Assembly (NCBI GenBank): GCA_023653785.1
Contig: JAMKCH010012694.1
Coordinates: 1-64,000, forward strand
From: Ophioderma brevispina
Taxonomy: Eukaryota > Echinodermata > Ophiuroidea > Amphilepidida > Ophiodermatidae
Direction of reading: 5' to 3'
DNA: 64,000 nt
Shown here one piece after another: positions 26,344-37,400 of the stretch (its first letter is position 1; each line of letters begins with the position of its first letter). Below the pieces are notes generated by a model. It did not search any database and was not told where the DNA came from. It saw only the letters and a program-made list of their open reading frames with translations. The position numbers were made by a program, and so were the translations under genes.

Positions 26344-26714
26344 TTAAAGACACTATCAGTGAGTTGCTAATCAGCAAATCGAAAAACGCATCAAAAATCA
26401 AGATTTGTGCAGTATAGACAAGTACAGGTATCCTAACATACCCTACACCAAATGATAAACAACAAGGGGGGGGGGACCAGAAGCAACTACTAAGGACAGA
26501 ATCAGAGATTTTAGTAATTACTATCCATACGGACACACTTACTACATACACGTAACTGAATGGAGATCGTATCTTGGAACACTGCCAGTTTTGTCCTTTT
26601 CTGGTAATTATACAGCGGTAAAACGGTAACTTACGGAATTCTACAGAATTGCTCCTTTACTGAAGCTATTCCGGCAAATTTCAAATATTTTTCAAATCAT
26701 GAGAGTTGTCTTTA
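26344..26714 (+). mobile_element. TTAA MITE family F1, copy with decayed right end
   Basis: Starts TTAAAGACACTATCAGTGAG and follows the F1 interior, including GTACAGGTATCCTAACATACC and GATCGTATCTTGGAACACTG. The right end (GAGAGTTGTCTTTACT) has lost the exact TTAA. A G9 run at about 26466 interrupts the family consensus. Confidence 0.8.
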
Positions 26715-27250
26715 CTAGAAGGACTTCTGAAAAGTGATCCTTTGGCCTCACACTTTAGCTTTGTTAACAGAATAACCTTAAATGTATAGAAAGATGTGAA
26801 TGATTAGGGTAATAGTGTTTCAGACAGTTATATTATTTATAGTGTTTAAACAGATACATGCTTTGTTTTATGTCTGTCTGGTCATTTCGGATTAAAGTGT
26901 TGAATTTGTTTCTCTCCTGCCCAAACTCTTGAGCCAATTTCAACCAAATTAGGTCAGAAAAACCCTTGGTTCCAAGCTTGGTTCATTAGGGTTTCACAGA
27001 TGGGCCATATTAAGGGACAATTTTCGAAAAATATATGAATTGTTTTTCAGTAGCTATAAATTGATATAAATCACAAATTGGTCAGAAGATCACTGGCCCA
27101 AAACCCATACTGGGGTTTAAACAGATTGGATTCAAAAGTCACATGCCATTGAAAACCAACTTCAGTTGGAGAATCACTCACTGCTGGACACGTGAACCAG
27201 ATGGGGGTGTAAACGAATTGGGTCAAGCTCATGTGAGACTGTTAACCCTA
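26715..27250. other. Non-coding stretch, weak dispersed repeat
   Basis: A phrase near 26930 (TTGAGCCAATTTCAACCAAA) resembles one near 27973 (TTGAGCCAATTGCAGC), suggesting an old repeat interrupted by the minisatellite between them. No gene recognised. Confidence 0.35.
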
Positions 27251-27254
27251 ACCC

Positions 27255-27905
27255 GCACAGGTGCAATGAGGTGCAACGAAACGTGGTACCGGTCGGAAAA
27301 AGTTCTCGTTGAATCTCGGCCGTCAACTATTTTTTGTCGACGCAATGACTCTAATGTACCTGGGGACGTCTTCCCGGAAAATGACGCGATGTTGTTTTTT
27401 TTTTTTTTTTTCCTTCGTTGCATTAGGGGACGTCTTTACCAGAAAAATGCAGTGATGTCATCGGTGCTATGGGAAGTCTTTCGGAAAATGATGCGAGTTC
27501 CTAGTTGCATCTGGGACGTCTTCCGGGAAAATGATGCGATGCTTTTCATTGCATTTCGGACGGTTTGCCGCAGAAGGCGGCTAGGCTTGTCATTGCAATT
27601 CGCACGCGATGCTTCTCGTTACACCTGGGACGCCTTTCGGAAAGACCGATGTCCTCGTTGCATCTGGGCCGTCTTGGGGGAAAATGACGCGATGTTCCTC
27701 GTTGATCTGGGACGTCTTCGGGAAAATGACGCGATGATGTTCCTCGTTGCATTGGGCTGTTAACAAGTACGTACTTTTCTTGTGCCGGGAAAAACGTCCG
27801 AGATGCAATGAAAACGCAAAAATTTGTTTCCATGCATTTGGGCCGGTAAAAATAAAAAATAGATTACATATCGTTGAATCTGGGCCGATGTTCGGCAAAA
27901 ACCAC
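27255..27905. repeat. CpG-rich about 45-bp minisatellite
   Basis: Imperfect copies of GGGACGTCTTCCGGGAAAAT, followed by GACGCGATG and TCCTCGTTGCATCT, recur roughly every 40-50 bp. CpG density is far above the surrounding DNA. The 206-codon + frame and the - frames over this block are repeat artefacts. Confidence 0.85.
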
Positions 27906-28209
27906 CGTTCCGGGTTAGGGTAAAGGAGCATTTGTATTAGGGTAAAGTTATATAATTTGTTATCTTTGCCTAAACAATTGAGCCAATTGCAGCTAGCTTG
28001 AGTCAGAAGAGCACTGACTCATGGGGTGTGGTCAGAGAATGACACCGTTGACCCCTATATGAACCTTTTAATTATGCCAGATTCAGTGTTCCACATTTTG
28101 TCTGATCTATATAAGAGCGGCCCAAGACGGGGGTTCAAGAACAACCTGGTTATTATTACAACTTTTGTGTAACAGTCAATTTGTTTATCATAGTATTTTC
28201 CATTGTAAG

Positions 28210-28289
28210 TAAAAAATAACAAAAAAAAAAAACAAAAAAAAAAATCCAACAAAAAAACAAAGGTTTTGAAAAACCAAAAACAAACAAAA

Positions 28290-28321
<32 letters not shown>

Positions 28322-28337
28322 AAAAAAAAAAAAAAAG
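28210..28337. repeat. A-rich tract with interspersed C
   Basis: Long A runs broken by single C (AACAAAAAAAAAA). It may be an old poly(A) tail or simple-sequence expansion. It produces a phenylalanine-rich artefactual frame on the - strand. Confidence 0.9.
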
Positions 28338-28339
28338 GA

Positions 28340-28977
28340 GCCCATCACAAAAATATTGTCCTCTTTGAATTCTCCATCACTTGATAGGCTTATGCATAAT
28401 TGATGCTCTGGTTTATTTTCGTTGCCTAAAATACAGATTTTGTTACTGTCAGAATAATAGACAGTTGCACAGTGTAGCACAGGGTGTCTTGACCTTATTC
28501 CCCGCTACCCTCTTTTTAAAGGATTATCACAGGCACTAGGCAATATGCTCATCCACCAAGGACACAGTTCATTGGGTTGTACTTGTACATACATTGACAT
28601 GAACTGACCTGGTGTGATCTGGGTATCATATATCATACCCAAAAACCGGTGTGTCCTTGGTGTAAGATATTCATGAGTTAGACTAGAGTAAAGACTCTTT
28701 TACGGAATAAAGCGGTACAATACTTGTAATCCTTTGATCCTTTTATAGAAGATTTCTTGCTAGGCTAATTCCGTGAAGTCTTACATGAAGGATGAACCCA
28801 AAAATCAGGGGTATACACTGGTGAATGGAGGTACTGAACTGTGCCAAGGGAATTGAGATTTTACTAGCTCATAGTGAGGGCAACGTCTCCAACACGTTAC
28901 AACACTCCCACTCCCCTGCTTGTCACTCAGTATTGCATCCAAATCTACAATCTAATGTTCCTCACATAGAGGACGGT
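28340..28977. other. Non-coding stretch, nothing recognised
   Basis: Ordinary A/T-rich DNA with no conserved exon, RNA gene or internal repeat seen. The first exon of the gene beginning before 30939 might lie here or elsewhere upstream, but I could not identify it. Confidence 0.35.
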
Positions 28978-29343
28978 TTAAAGGCTGACTCAGAGATTTC
29001 CTAAGGAGGGCGCCCTCATTTTTCAAACAAATAGGGTTTTTTGCATACATAATGCTTGTCCATATACTAATCACTGTGTGAAATAACTAAGCTCAAATCG
29101 AAGTCCTTCATATAGAAAATCACAACTTTGTTATAAAATTCCGGATCTGGAATTTTTGTTATACACAGTATCCTATGGCACATAATAATGTACATAAATG
29201 TTTACTGCATGAAAACAAAAAATCCGATTCATCTCAAACTTTGGAATTGAGCATTTTAGGTGACTATCTTTAGTTCTAGTTGACTATTTTTAATTATTAC
29301 ACAAACAAAAATTATATTTTGAAATCTCTGAATCAGCCTTTAA
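28978..29343 (+). mobile_element. TTAA MITE family F2, intact copy
   Basis: Ends TTAAAGGCTGACTCAGAGAT and ATCTCTGAATCAGCCTTTAA are inverted repeats bounded by TTAA. Length is about 366 bp with no coding frame. Other copies: 825-1120 (inverted), 60280-60994 (interrupted) and 63650-63855 (truncated). Confidence 0.85.
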
Positions 29344-29580
29344 GACATTGGTTAATTGACCAGAAGCACCTTTGCTTTATGAAATCTTTTCTACTTATTT
29401 AAAAATGAAAATTGAAATTGTGTAAAAGTTAGCTTCGCGACCTCTTTCTCATTTGCCTGTGACCCCCAGGTTGGGAAATAATAGTGTAGCACAACATTTG
29501 TTAAACCTTTAGCCAGCAATAGCTGGATGCAGTCGGAGGTACCTCCTGTGGGCAACTTTCTGGCTGGTCATGACGTTAAT

Positions 29581-30292
29581 TTAAAGGTGCATTTTGTGAT
29601 TTCAACACCTGTTTTATTCATTGTTCACTAGATATCCCTGAGAAAAGCTTATTCACAAAGTTTGAGTTGATCCCGATCTTGCGTTTTGTGTTAAGAGCAA
29701 TCGCTTGTTTTCCACGGTGCCATAGGCCACTGTGTTGCAATTTCTGTCCGTTTACAGAAAGAAAATACAAAATTGTGAATTTCTTACAGATACGACCAAA
29801 TTTGCACGTAAGATTAGGTACACGTGGATTACTAAGGCTAACGGTTCAGATGATATGAAAATCTCAACTTTTTATAGGTAAGTCGAAAAAAAAAAAAAAA
29901 AAAAAGTCAACAAAAGACTGGAATGCTAACAGTGGCATGTGTTTTATGTGGACAGTTGTCTGCCCGCTTTGGTTGGGTGAATTTGGTTAGTGGGATTAGT
30001 CTATATAAAGGCAACTAAAGTCATACTTGCTTTTATTGTTAAAGATGAATGAATTGGGGATTTGGCTATTTCTGACTGGCTCTGATCAAATGAGGAATAA
30101 GTCACTGCGACTTGTTCCGGGGTTTGTAATGGTGGGTCACAATTGTGAATTTCTTACAGATACGACCAAATTTGCACGTAAGATTAGGTACACGTGGATT
30201 ACTAAGGCTAACGGTTCAGATGATATGAAAATCTCAACTTTTTTTAGGTAAGTCGGGGGGACGAGGTTGTTGATCACGAAATGCCCCTTTAA
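29581..30292. mobile_element. TTAA MITE family F4 with internal duplication
   Basis: The left end TTAAAGGTGCATTTTGTGAT is complementary to the right end ATCACGAAATGCCCCTTTAA. Inside, a block of about 110 bp beginning AATTTCTTACAGATACGACC and ending with GGTAAGTCG occurs twice, at about 29775-29885 and 30143-30255, nearly identical. Each copy looks like an exon between an acceptor and a donor, but it lies wholly within the transposon. Confidence 0.75.
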
Positions 30293-30938
30293 TGAGATTT
30301 AGAAAATCCACCTTGGAGATTAAACAGTAGTACTGCATTTGGCATTTTTTCCTCAAAATTTAGATTTTGGATTAGTTTTTAATGAAGTAAAACCTCCTGA
30401 AAGTGTTTTTTTCTGGAAATGATCCATATAATCTTGAAATAACAATTTTTATAAATATGGGATCCCCTTATAATTAGCCCAGCTGTATTATGTAAAAGTA
30501 GATTTCATCAAGCTTTTTGTAAAATAATATAGAATCAGCTAAGGCCAGGTATAAAAATATTTTTGATTTACATCCCAGCCCTTGTGGGATTTAGGTACCA
30601 CCTCAATATTTTTTTTATTTAGTATTGATAAAAACCTGCCAAAATCTCATTTCTTGTTTGTTACGGTAGTGGGAAAGTATATTGAAAAGTATTATAAATT
30701 TATGCAATTTTACACAAGAATTTTATACAATAGACCCGTTGCAAACTTTTAGTAGTATAGCTTATTTGTTCACAGCTGTAAAACTGTGACTGCTGAATTT
30801 ATATAGGAGACCATTGATGATTGGTCTAGTTCGATCAGGTCAATCAAAATTCTGGCTTGATCAGAACTATTTGATGGGCTTAATCAATTGCAAGCTATTT
30901 GTCGTCATTAATGATTCATTGTATTTTTACATTAACAG
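30293..30938. other. Non-coding DNA just upstream of the first recognised exon
   Basis: Probably intron or upstream sequence of EEF1AKMT2. Nothing conserved was recognised; the initiator exon could not be placed. Confidence 0.4.
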
Positions 30939-31007
30939 CGGACTGACTCTGTGTAACGAGAGAGAATCACAAGCTTTCAAGAATGTTGGAGAGGTTGGAC
31001 ACATATG
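30939..31007 (+). CDS. EEF1AKMT2: EEF1AKMT2 coding exon, N-terminal segment
   Basis: A 69-bp exon between acceptor TTTTTACATTAACAG and donor ATATG/GTAAGG. The first C completes a codon begun upstream, followed by 22 codons and TG. The peptide ends ERESQAFKNVGEVGHI, and the split TGG makes W. This matches the family segment just before the SAM-binding core, where a YERELQTF-like stretch runs into G(D/E)xGEIW. It is in phase with the next exon at 33450. The family's conserved W near the exon start is L here (CTG), which could be a base-order error. Identification rests on the motif plus matched splice phase. Confidence 0.72.
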
Positions 31008-33449
31008 GTAAGGTGCCACATGGACTCAACCAACTGCTATTAATAATTTGCTATTGACATATCGCAAAGAAAAATTTCAAACATATAATACTCAGAGGTT
31101 GTTTTGAATCAATCCCCCCATGCTTATACTGTACTAATCACATGTTCAGTTACTTACATGAAGTTTTCCTCTTGATAGATTGCCCTGACCCCAACCCCAT
31201 CTGTAAAGTTTCGCACAGATATTTCCAATCCGTTTCATGTGAGAGCTAAAAACGTGATGTTGTAAGCCCCATATAGTACTGTGTAAATTTATATTGGTCG
31301 ACCAAAATGTGGATACATTTTTCGCTCATAACATCCAAAACAACATCAATTTGCCCTAAGAGTTAGGTAAATGAGAAAAATAGTAGCTTTCTTCTGATTT
31401 CCAAAATGTTAACCACTTTCCTGTACAATCTGGGGCTTCTGGGGACGAGGCTATTAGCGATCGGGCATGGACCTTTAAAGAAACTACAAGACTTTCTGAT
31501 CATGCTACAAATTCCTTAAGTACTAGCACTTGTGGCTAAAATGAGTTTAAAAGTCAGGGTTTTTATGGTGTTTAATAATAGTTTTTTTTTGTGGGATCAC
31601 ATGACCTCATTGAATGATATTTTCCCAAAACTGGTGCATTGGGGGATTGACTCATATCCCCTTATGATTAATCCTATAGTCCTTTCACCTTGTATGTTTA
31701 CATTGTTTGACATTCTAAAGAAATCATTCCTATCCCACACTGTTTTGAAAGTCTCATTTATTATGACTAAACAAGAACAAACCGAAAATATTGCCGGCGG
31801 CACAGTTTGACAACTGATTTGGATTATTTAGTCCACTAACTACATCGCTTTATAAATTTTAGGAAATTTCATTGCGGGCAATATGATTTTTCCTTAAAAC
31901 TCTAGTTTCCCACATTTTCCTATGGACAATGTGCACAATAGAGGGCACTATAAACAAACATACAATCATTACCCATTGTAGGCCTATATGGCAAGATTTC
32001 CGCAATAGATGTCTGAGTTTTGCAGAGACTTTTGCAGGTCCCTTTTATATCAGTTGTCAAATTGTGTCCGCCACTGCTTAAAATTGTTCTAAAAATAAAA
32101 GAGACAATTTGCAATATGTCAAACAGCTGTGATCCCCTATAAAACAAAATTTCCAGTAGGCATTCAATGGGCAACAATTGGAATCATTAAATCCCAGAAT
32201 GGCAGGTGTCCAGTTGGGTATTTACCGCTATAAATCTTTCCACTAATTCAAAATTTTCATACCCACATCATGTTCTGCACTTGGGGTTCTGAGGTGTATC
32301 AGGTGGGTGACACTGTGTAGCAAATGCCCATATACGATTTTGATAGTAATAGCACCACCAATTTTTTGGATTTTGGGGCCAAAATTGGTTAAAATCTCCA
32401 ATTTTTTAATATAATTTCCCCCCAATTTCACTTCCCCTCCCCCAAAAGAAAATCACGCCCTAAAAAGAGGTCTTGGCACCACCACTGTCTCTGGTTAAAC
32501 CGCATAGTGGAGCGGTGTGGACTGCAAAATTGTCGACAAACGAAAAAAAAACAAAACCCTCCTCCTCGTTACCAACAAAACGCACACACTTCTATTCCGA
32601 AAGATGAAATGATGGTTGTGGTCAAAACTTTTGGTGGCATGGGTTTTTTTTTTGGGGTCAAAAATCACGTTTTTTGAGCTAAAAACTTAAGAATACAAGA
32701 TTTATTTATTTTTTAGGTCAACACAAAATTTTAATCATCATGCAATACTATCAATCTCTGACTTTTATATTATAGATTTCTTGTTTTATACATATATAAA
32801 GGTCTATAATTTTAGCCCCACAATCCACCTTTTTTCCCTAAAAAGCACCCTTTTTATCACAGTCACCACAACAGTTTACCTGAACCCTTTATTTCAATGT
32901 ATAAAACCTCATCATAACAAAAGGATCCATAAAAAAGATTGTAAGATTTTAACCTTAAAAACTATAAAAAAATAATATTTCGCTTAAACTTGCAGCCCAC
33001 ATTTCATTTTTTTTCGCCTAGAAATCATCATCCTGCCACCAAATATTGTCAACCACAACATCATTTCTTAATCATATATATTTTATCCTTCAAATAAGGT
33101 TGTTGTGTTTTGTTGTACGGTGGGGAGCGGTAACTCGAAAACTAGATGACTTTTCAAGGCTCTGCCACTTCCGCTAGCATTCAATGCAGGGTGTGTCAGC
33201 ATCAATATCATTTTATTCCTGGTTAAAGTTGAAGGATGACAGGTCTGCAATTGGCATAGAATCACACCCTATTCCCTTCCTCCGTTTTCAATTTATTATC
33301 ACTCCTATTGCCTTTCAACGTTTGTACCCGCGGCCAGTAAAATAAATCCTCTCCTCTTACGGTAAATGGACAGACCTAAAATCCTTAATGAGGTCTCGCT
33401 TATTTTGTTAAATCTACTCAATGATTATTTTGCTTCTATCAAAAAACAG
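31008..33449 (+). other. EEF1AKMT2 intron (phase 2)
   Basis: Starts GTAAGG and ends AAAAAACAG. It contains the inverted repeat partner at 31150-31475 and otherwise A/T-rich DNA without recognised genes. No full-length transposon was identified. Confidence 0.65.
31150..31475 (-). repeat. Dispersed repeat, inverted partner of 48775-49115
   Basis: The reverse complement of this segment matches 48775-49115, for example GGGGACGAGGCTATTAGCGA here against TCGCTAATAGCCTCGTCCCC there, continuing for about 325 bp. The end at 31475 (CATGGACCTTTAA) resembles a TTAA-bounded transposon terminus. Confidence 0.85.
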
Positions 33450-33560
33450 GTATGGTGAAAATAGCATGCACAGGATATTGAAATGGGTGCACCATAATGT
33501 CAAGAGGAAGAATGCTGCAATACTAGACTGCTGTGGCAATGGAGTCTGTTAACAGAACTG
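33450..33560 (+). CDS. EEF1AKMT2: EEF1AKMT2 exon with SAM-binding motif I
   Basis: Between acceptor CTATCAAAAAACAG and donor GAACTG/GTAAGG. The first G completes the TGG codon of the previous exon, then YGENSMHRILKWVHHN and, after a basic stretch, AAILDCCGNGVC. This corresponds to the family segment W(F/Y)GE... followed by motif I (ILDxGxGNGxxLxEL), which binds the SAM methionine moiety. As written, TAA interrupts the frame at about 33550-33552. One extra T in the adjoining T run restores LTEL up to the donor and gives the phase-0 end required by the next exon. The motif also looks one residue short (DCCGNG), consistent with a 3-base loss near 33529. These are probably assembly errors; a pseudogene cannot be excluded. 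Confidence 0.8.
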
Positions 33561-34479
33561 GTAAGGGTGAGTTGGTGAGGTGGTAGATCTACTGCTATCA
33601 TCTTAATGTTCGGTCGATCCTCTCGTCAGGGCCATGTGACTTTTTTGTTTATTGCTGGCATCCTTGCTCACCCACCGTTCCTAGGATCATATTTGCTCAC
33701 TCAATCTGTTTAGGGTAAGAAATCCATGGAAAGGTGCGATAATCTGTTTAAATAAATTCTTTTCATTGCATCAAGATTTACTAGATTTGTATAACTTAAA
33801 GGTTTGCAGATCTCCTTGGAATCTCCAGATTTATTTAGGAGAATCTGCGCAGAATCGATTCTCAGATTCTCGTCGAAATTTTAATTCTGAGGTTCCAGAA
33901 TGACTTGGTTTATCCTGAGAACCCATTTATAAATCGGACATTATGTGAACTTAAATTTATTTTTAAAGCGGCACTGCACATTTTCACAAATATGGAATGT
34001 ATTAATTTGCTCACAAATTAGCCACACACCTCCCCCAAAGCCGATATAGTCCAATAATTTTATGATTTGACCCACACAAATGGCAACAGAAACGATTTTG
34101 GTGTTAAAGGTGGGACAGAGATTTTTGAAGGCTCCCAAATCGTGTGTCCATATTAGTACTTCAAATAGACTAGACACTTCATATTGCTTGCCTTGTAGTT
34201 GGCTACAAGACATTCTTAAAAGAGAGCATAAAGTTTTTATAAGAGCGAAGCTGAATATACAAACATTTGTCTCAGGGAGGTTTGTTTGATGCATGGAGTT
34301 TCATAACAACTCCATGGTTCAATACTCGGCATTTAATTTTGGTTGTGCTATGTCTGCATGTCCCTCCATTTGGTTTTATTGATTCGCGTTGGCTGTCTAA
34401 CCGCGTCAATCGAGTTTTTGGTGTATGGGACATAGTAGGCTTTTCACAGTTCGTGTACCTCAGCCAATAAACGTTCACG

Positions 34480-37400
34480 CTTTGTGTTTGTTGTACTTCT
34501 GCTTCTGTTACCGCGCTGTTGGCATTACATGTTTTTTGATACCAACCGAGTAGGAACTGTGGTCCACCTATGTAGTTTAGGCGTCTTGGTGTATCAAGTA
34601 ATATTTTAGCACGCGTTACCTTTGAGATTACCCACGTTCGCTTCTCCGTGTACTGCTATGGATATGTGGTCAAGTGATGTAGTGTACTTTCGTACGCACG
34701 TTTGAGATGAAGTTATGCAGACCATGGAGCGAAGGGCGTTTTTGATATTGAATAGGTTTTTCAGACTAGTTTGGCCTATATAGCCGATTTCTATTCATGT
34801 TTTTCTTCGGAGATGTTGGATGGACAACAGGATGAAGCTGCCAAATGTAATTTAGTTGTGGCTATGCTTGCTGTTTTGGTGAGTTGTTTTGAATGTTGTT
34901 TAATGAGTATTTTTTTCGCCGTCATTAATTTCTAAAACAAATGGCAGAGTGTGTTTGGTGTCATTGCGTATTGGGTTACCACGTGGTCAAGCCGTTCGTC
35001 ACAATCAAACGCTTCGGTTTAATCCCCGCGTAACCATACTTTTGTTTTAAGAATTGCTGACGAAGATAGAGTGAAGTCAACTTGTTTCTCGCGTGCGTTG
35101 CTAATTTTAGTCCTGTGAAAAAATTATGTATATGTCGGGCGATTCTAGAGTGTGTGAAGGCCCTTATGGGTTAAATGAAATTTATTCTGTTCTGGCGTGT
35201 ACCCAGCATGTGTATGTTTTAAGAGAAAAGTGTGTGTTTTCTTTTCAGTTCATTGTTTGTTGATACGCGGTTTTAACGTTAATGAGGTAGTGTGGGTGTA
35301 GTTGGTTGTGAACTCTATCCAAGTTGTGGTGTTCTATGCGTAGGGATGCATATAAAGGCTTTTGTTCGTTTATGTCTTCTGCCTTGATTTGAGTGTGTGC
35401 AATTTTTGGTCAGTGGTATGTTTGTTTTAAGATTAGTGGGGCATATCGATACATGTATGCTTATTGTGTTTTTCTTGGCAGTGTGTGCACATGTACGTAA
35501 GTGTCGGTGTTACTTGATTCATAGATTTCTATGTTTATAGCAGATTGCCGTAGTTCATAATCCAATTTGGTGTGTGAATGTTTATCCGTGGGGACTGTGC
35601 TTATGTAGGCTAGCTCGTTCATTTTATAATAATTGTGTGAATGTGAAGTTGGCTTTGTGAGTGGGTTTTCTTTTGTATTCGTATATCTCTTGGGTTTTGT
35701 GTGGTTCTAATGAATGATGTATATTTGAAATCTGTGTAAAAGTCATGTTATAATGTAAGGTTTTCATAATGCATGGGTATGATTGCTGTCTGCGTAATAC
35801 TTGTTTTTTTTTTTCTTGTTCTTGAAGTGCATCATTCAGTTAATTTATTGTTTCCGTTCCTGTGAGTTGCTTTTTTAGGCTGATTGTTGGTTGCGTTTTT
35901 GCGTGTCATGTGGGTATGTTGGTTTTTAAATTTATGTTGGTTGGGTGCTCTGTAAAGTTTGTTGTTTTTTTTTTTTGTGATATATTTTTTTTATTTTTTG
36001 CTTTTTTTAAGTTTTTTATTTTTTTCTGTTTTTAAATTATTTTACTTAATGTGCAGAAGTGCGAGCCTACCTTGTTCTTTTTCTTTTGTTAGGCTTGGAT
36101 TTCAAGTGGAGCTCGATCGTGTTGTGGTAGATCTATTTGTTTAAAATGTATCGTTACCGTTTGTTTCAATACCCTACCGCCATGTAGTGTGTTTGTAATG
36201 CAAATTATTGTTTTTGTTTGTGGTGATTCATCTCAAGGATGTATGAAAAAAAAAAAAATGAAAGTTACGTGTGCCATGTGCCCGTCAGATCCAAGAGTTT
36301 TATGTTGTATGTTGCAACAGAGTTTACAGGTTTGCAAAATCTTTGTATTAGGCTAAATCGCTGTAAGTGCCGCACGGTTGTTTTCTATTAGGGTAATTCT
36401 ATTGGGGTTATTTATCTGCGTGTGGTGGTTGTGAGGACTGAGTTATTATTCGGTTTCGGTCGGGGCGTGTATAAAATATTCTTGTTTTATTCATTTCCAT
36501 AAATAAAGGTATTTCAGCTGTGTTTATGACTATGTGAAGCCCGTATAGAAGGTCACAAGTAATAGTCATGTTTGAGATGTAAGTCTGTGATATGTCTTTC
36601 TCTTCCATCTCGCTCTCTTACTCTATCTTCTCTTTTAAAACGTTATTATTTTTTAATTAATTATAATTATGATTAGTGTCAAGCCAGGTGAAAGTACAGT
36701 CAGGTTGGAGGCATAAGTGCGTGTTATCCTCTTTTTCTCTTCCCCTCTTTCTCTATTACTCTATTTTTCTCCTCCTTCATATTATTCAATTCAAGTGTCG
36801 TAGTTAGGGAACTGTTTCGCGGTTCTTTGCTCCGTTTTCGTATTTTTTTATTCCCTTTCTAGTGGTAGCCGTTTGGAAAAACACAACTGATCACTCGTGG
36901 TGGGAACTTGCTCTGCTGGCCTACCAGTCACCGTTCATGTTAAAGATGGGGCCTTATCTATTATATCACTGAGCGAAGTCAGAGAGCCTATCATCCGTAG
37001 CAGTTTGTTACCAATGTTCGTGTTAATGCTCACTGATGTCATCTACTGTCAAATCTGAAAGTCACGTATATGTAATTTTAATCCATGCGAAAGTCGGAAC
37101 CAGTTCGTTGTTGAATAATAACTCATGCAGATTTTGATGGGAATGCTTATTTTTTTAGTGGAATTGCATTAAGTTACCATATCTTACTCCGTGCGCTTTG
37201 GTTGTTAAATTGTCTTCATGTTACAACGCTTCTGTTGTAGTTTCTACACTTCGTAGATATGTTGCAACAACGCTTCAAATTTACATATGGATTTAATTCG
37301 GCTTATACGTTAAGCCAGATTCGCCTTTCTAAGTTCGCCAGTTTTTTATTAGACAGTCAACGTGTGTCGCGGTCGTGAATGCTTCGTAAAGTGGCCTTGC

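Noticed and set aside
27143..27763. 206-codon frame
   Set aside because: Overlaps the 45-bp minisatellite; residues are repeat-encoded and both strands are equally open.
28055..28480. 141-codon - strand frame rich in Phe
   Set aside because: Created by the A-rich tract at 28210-28337.
29667..30251. Two similar frames with splice-like borders that looked like duplicated exons of a gene
   Set aside because: Both lie inside the F4 MITE with intact TTAA termini; kept only as an exon-like curiosity.
34267..34520. AATAAA followed by GT-rich DNA, considered as an LTR end
   Set aside because: No matching second LTR, primer-binding site or reverse transcriptase was found.
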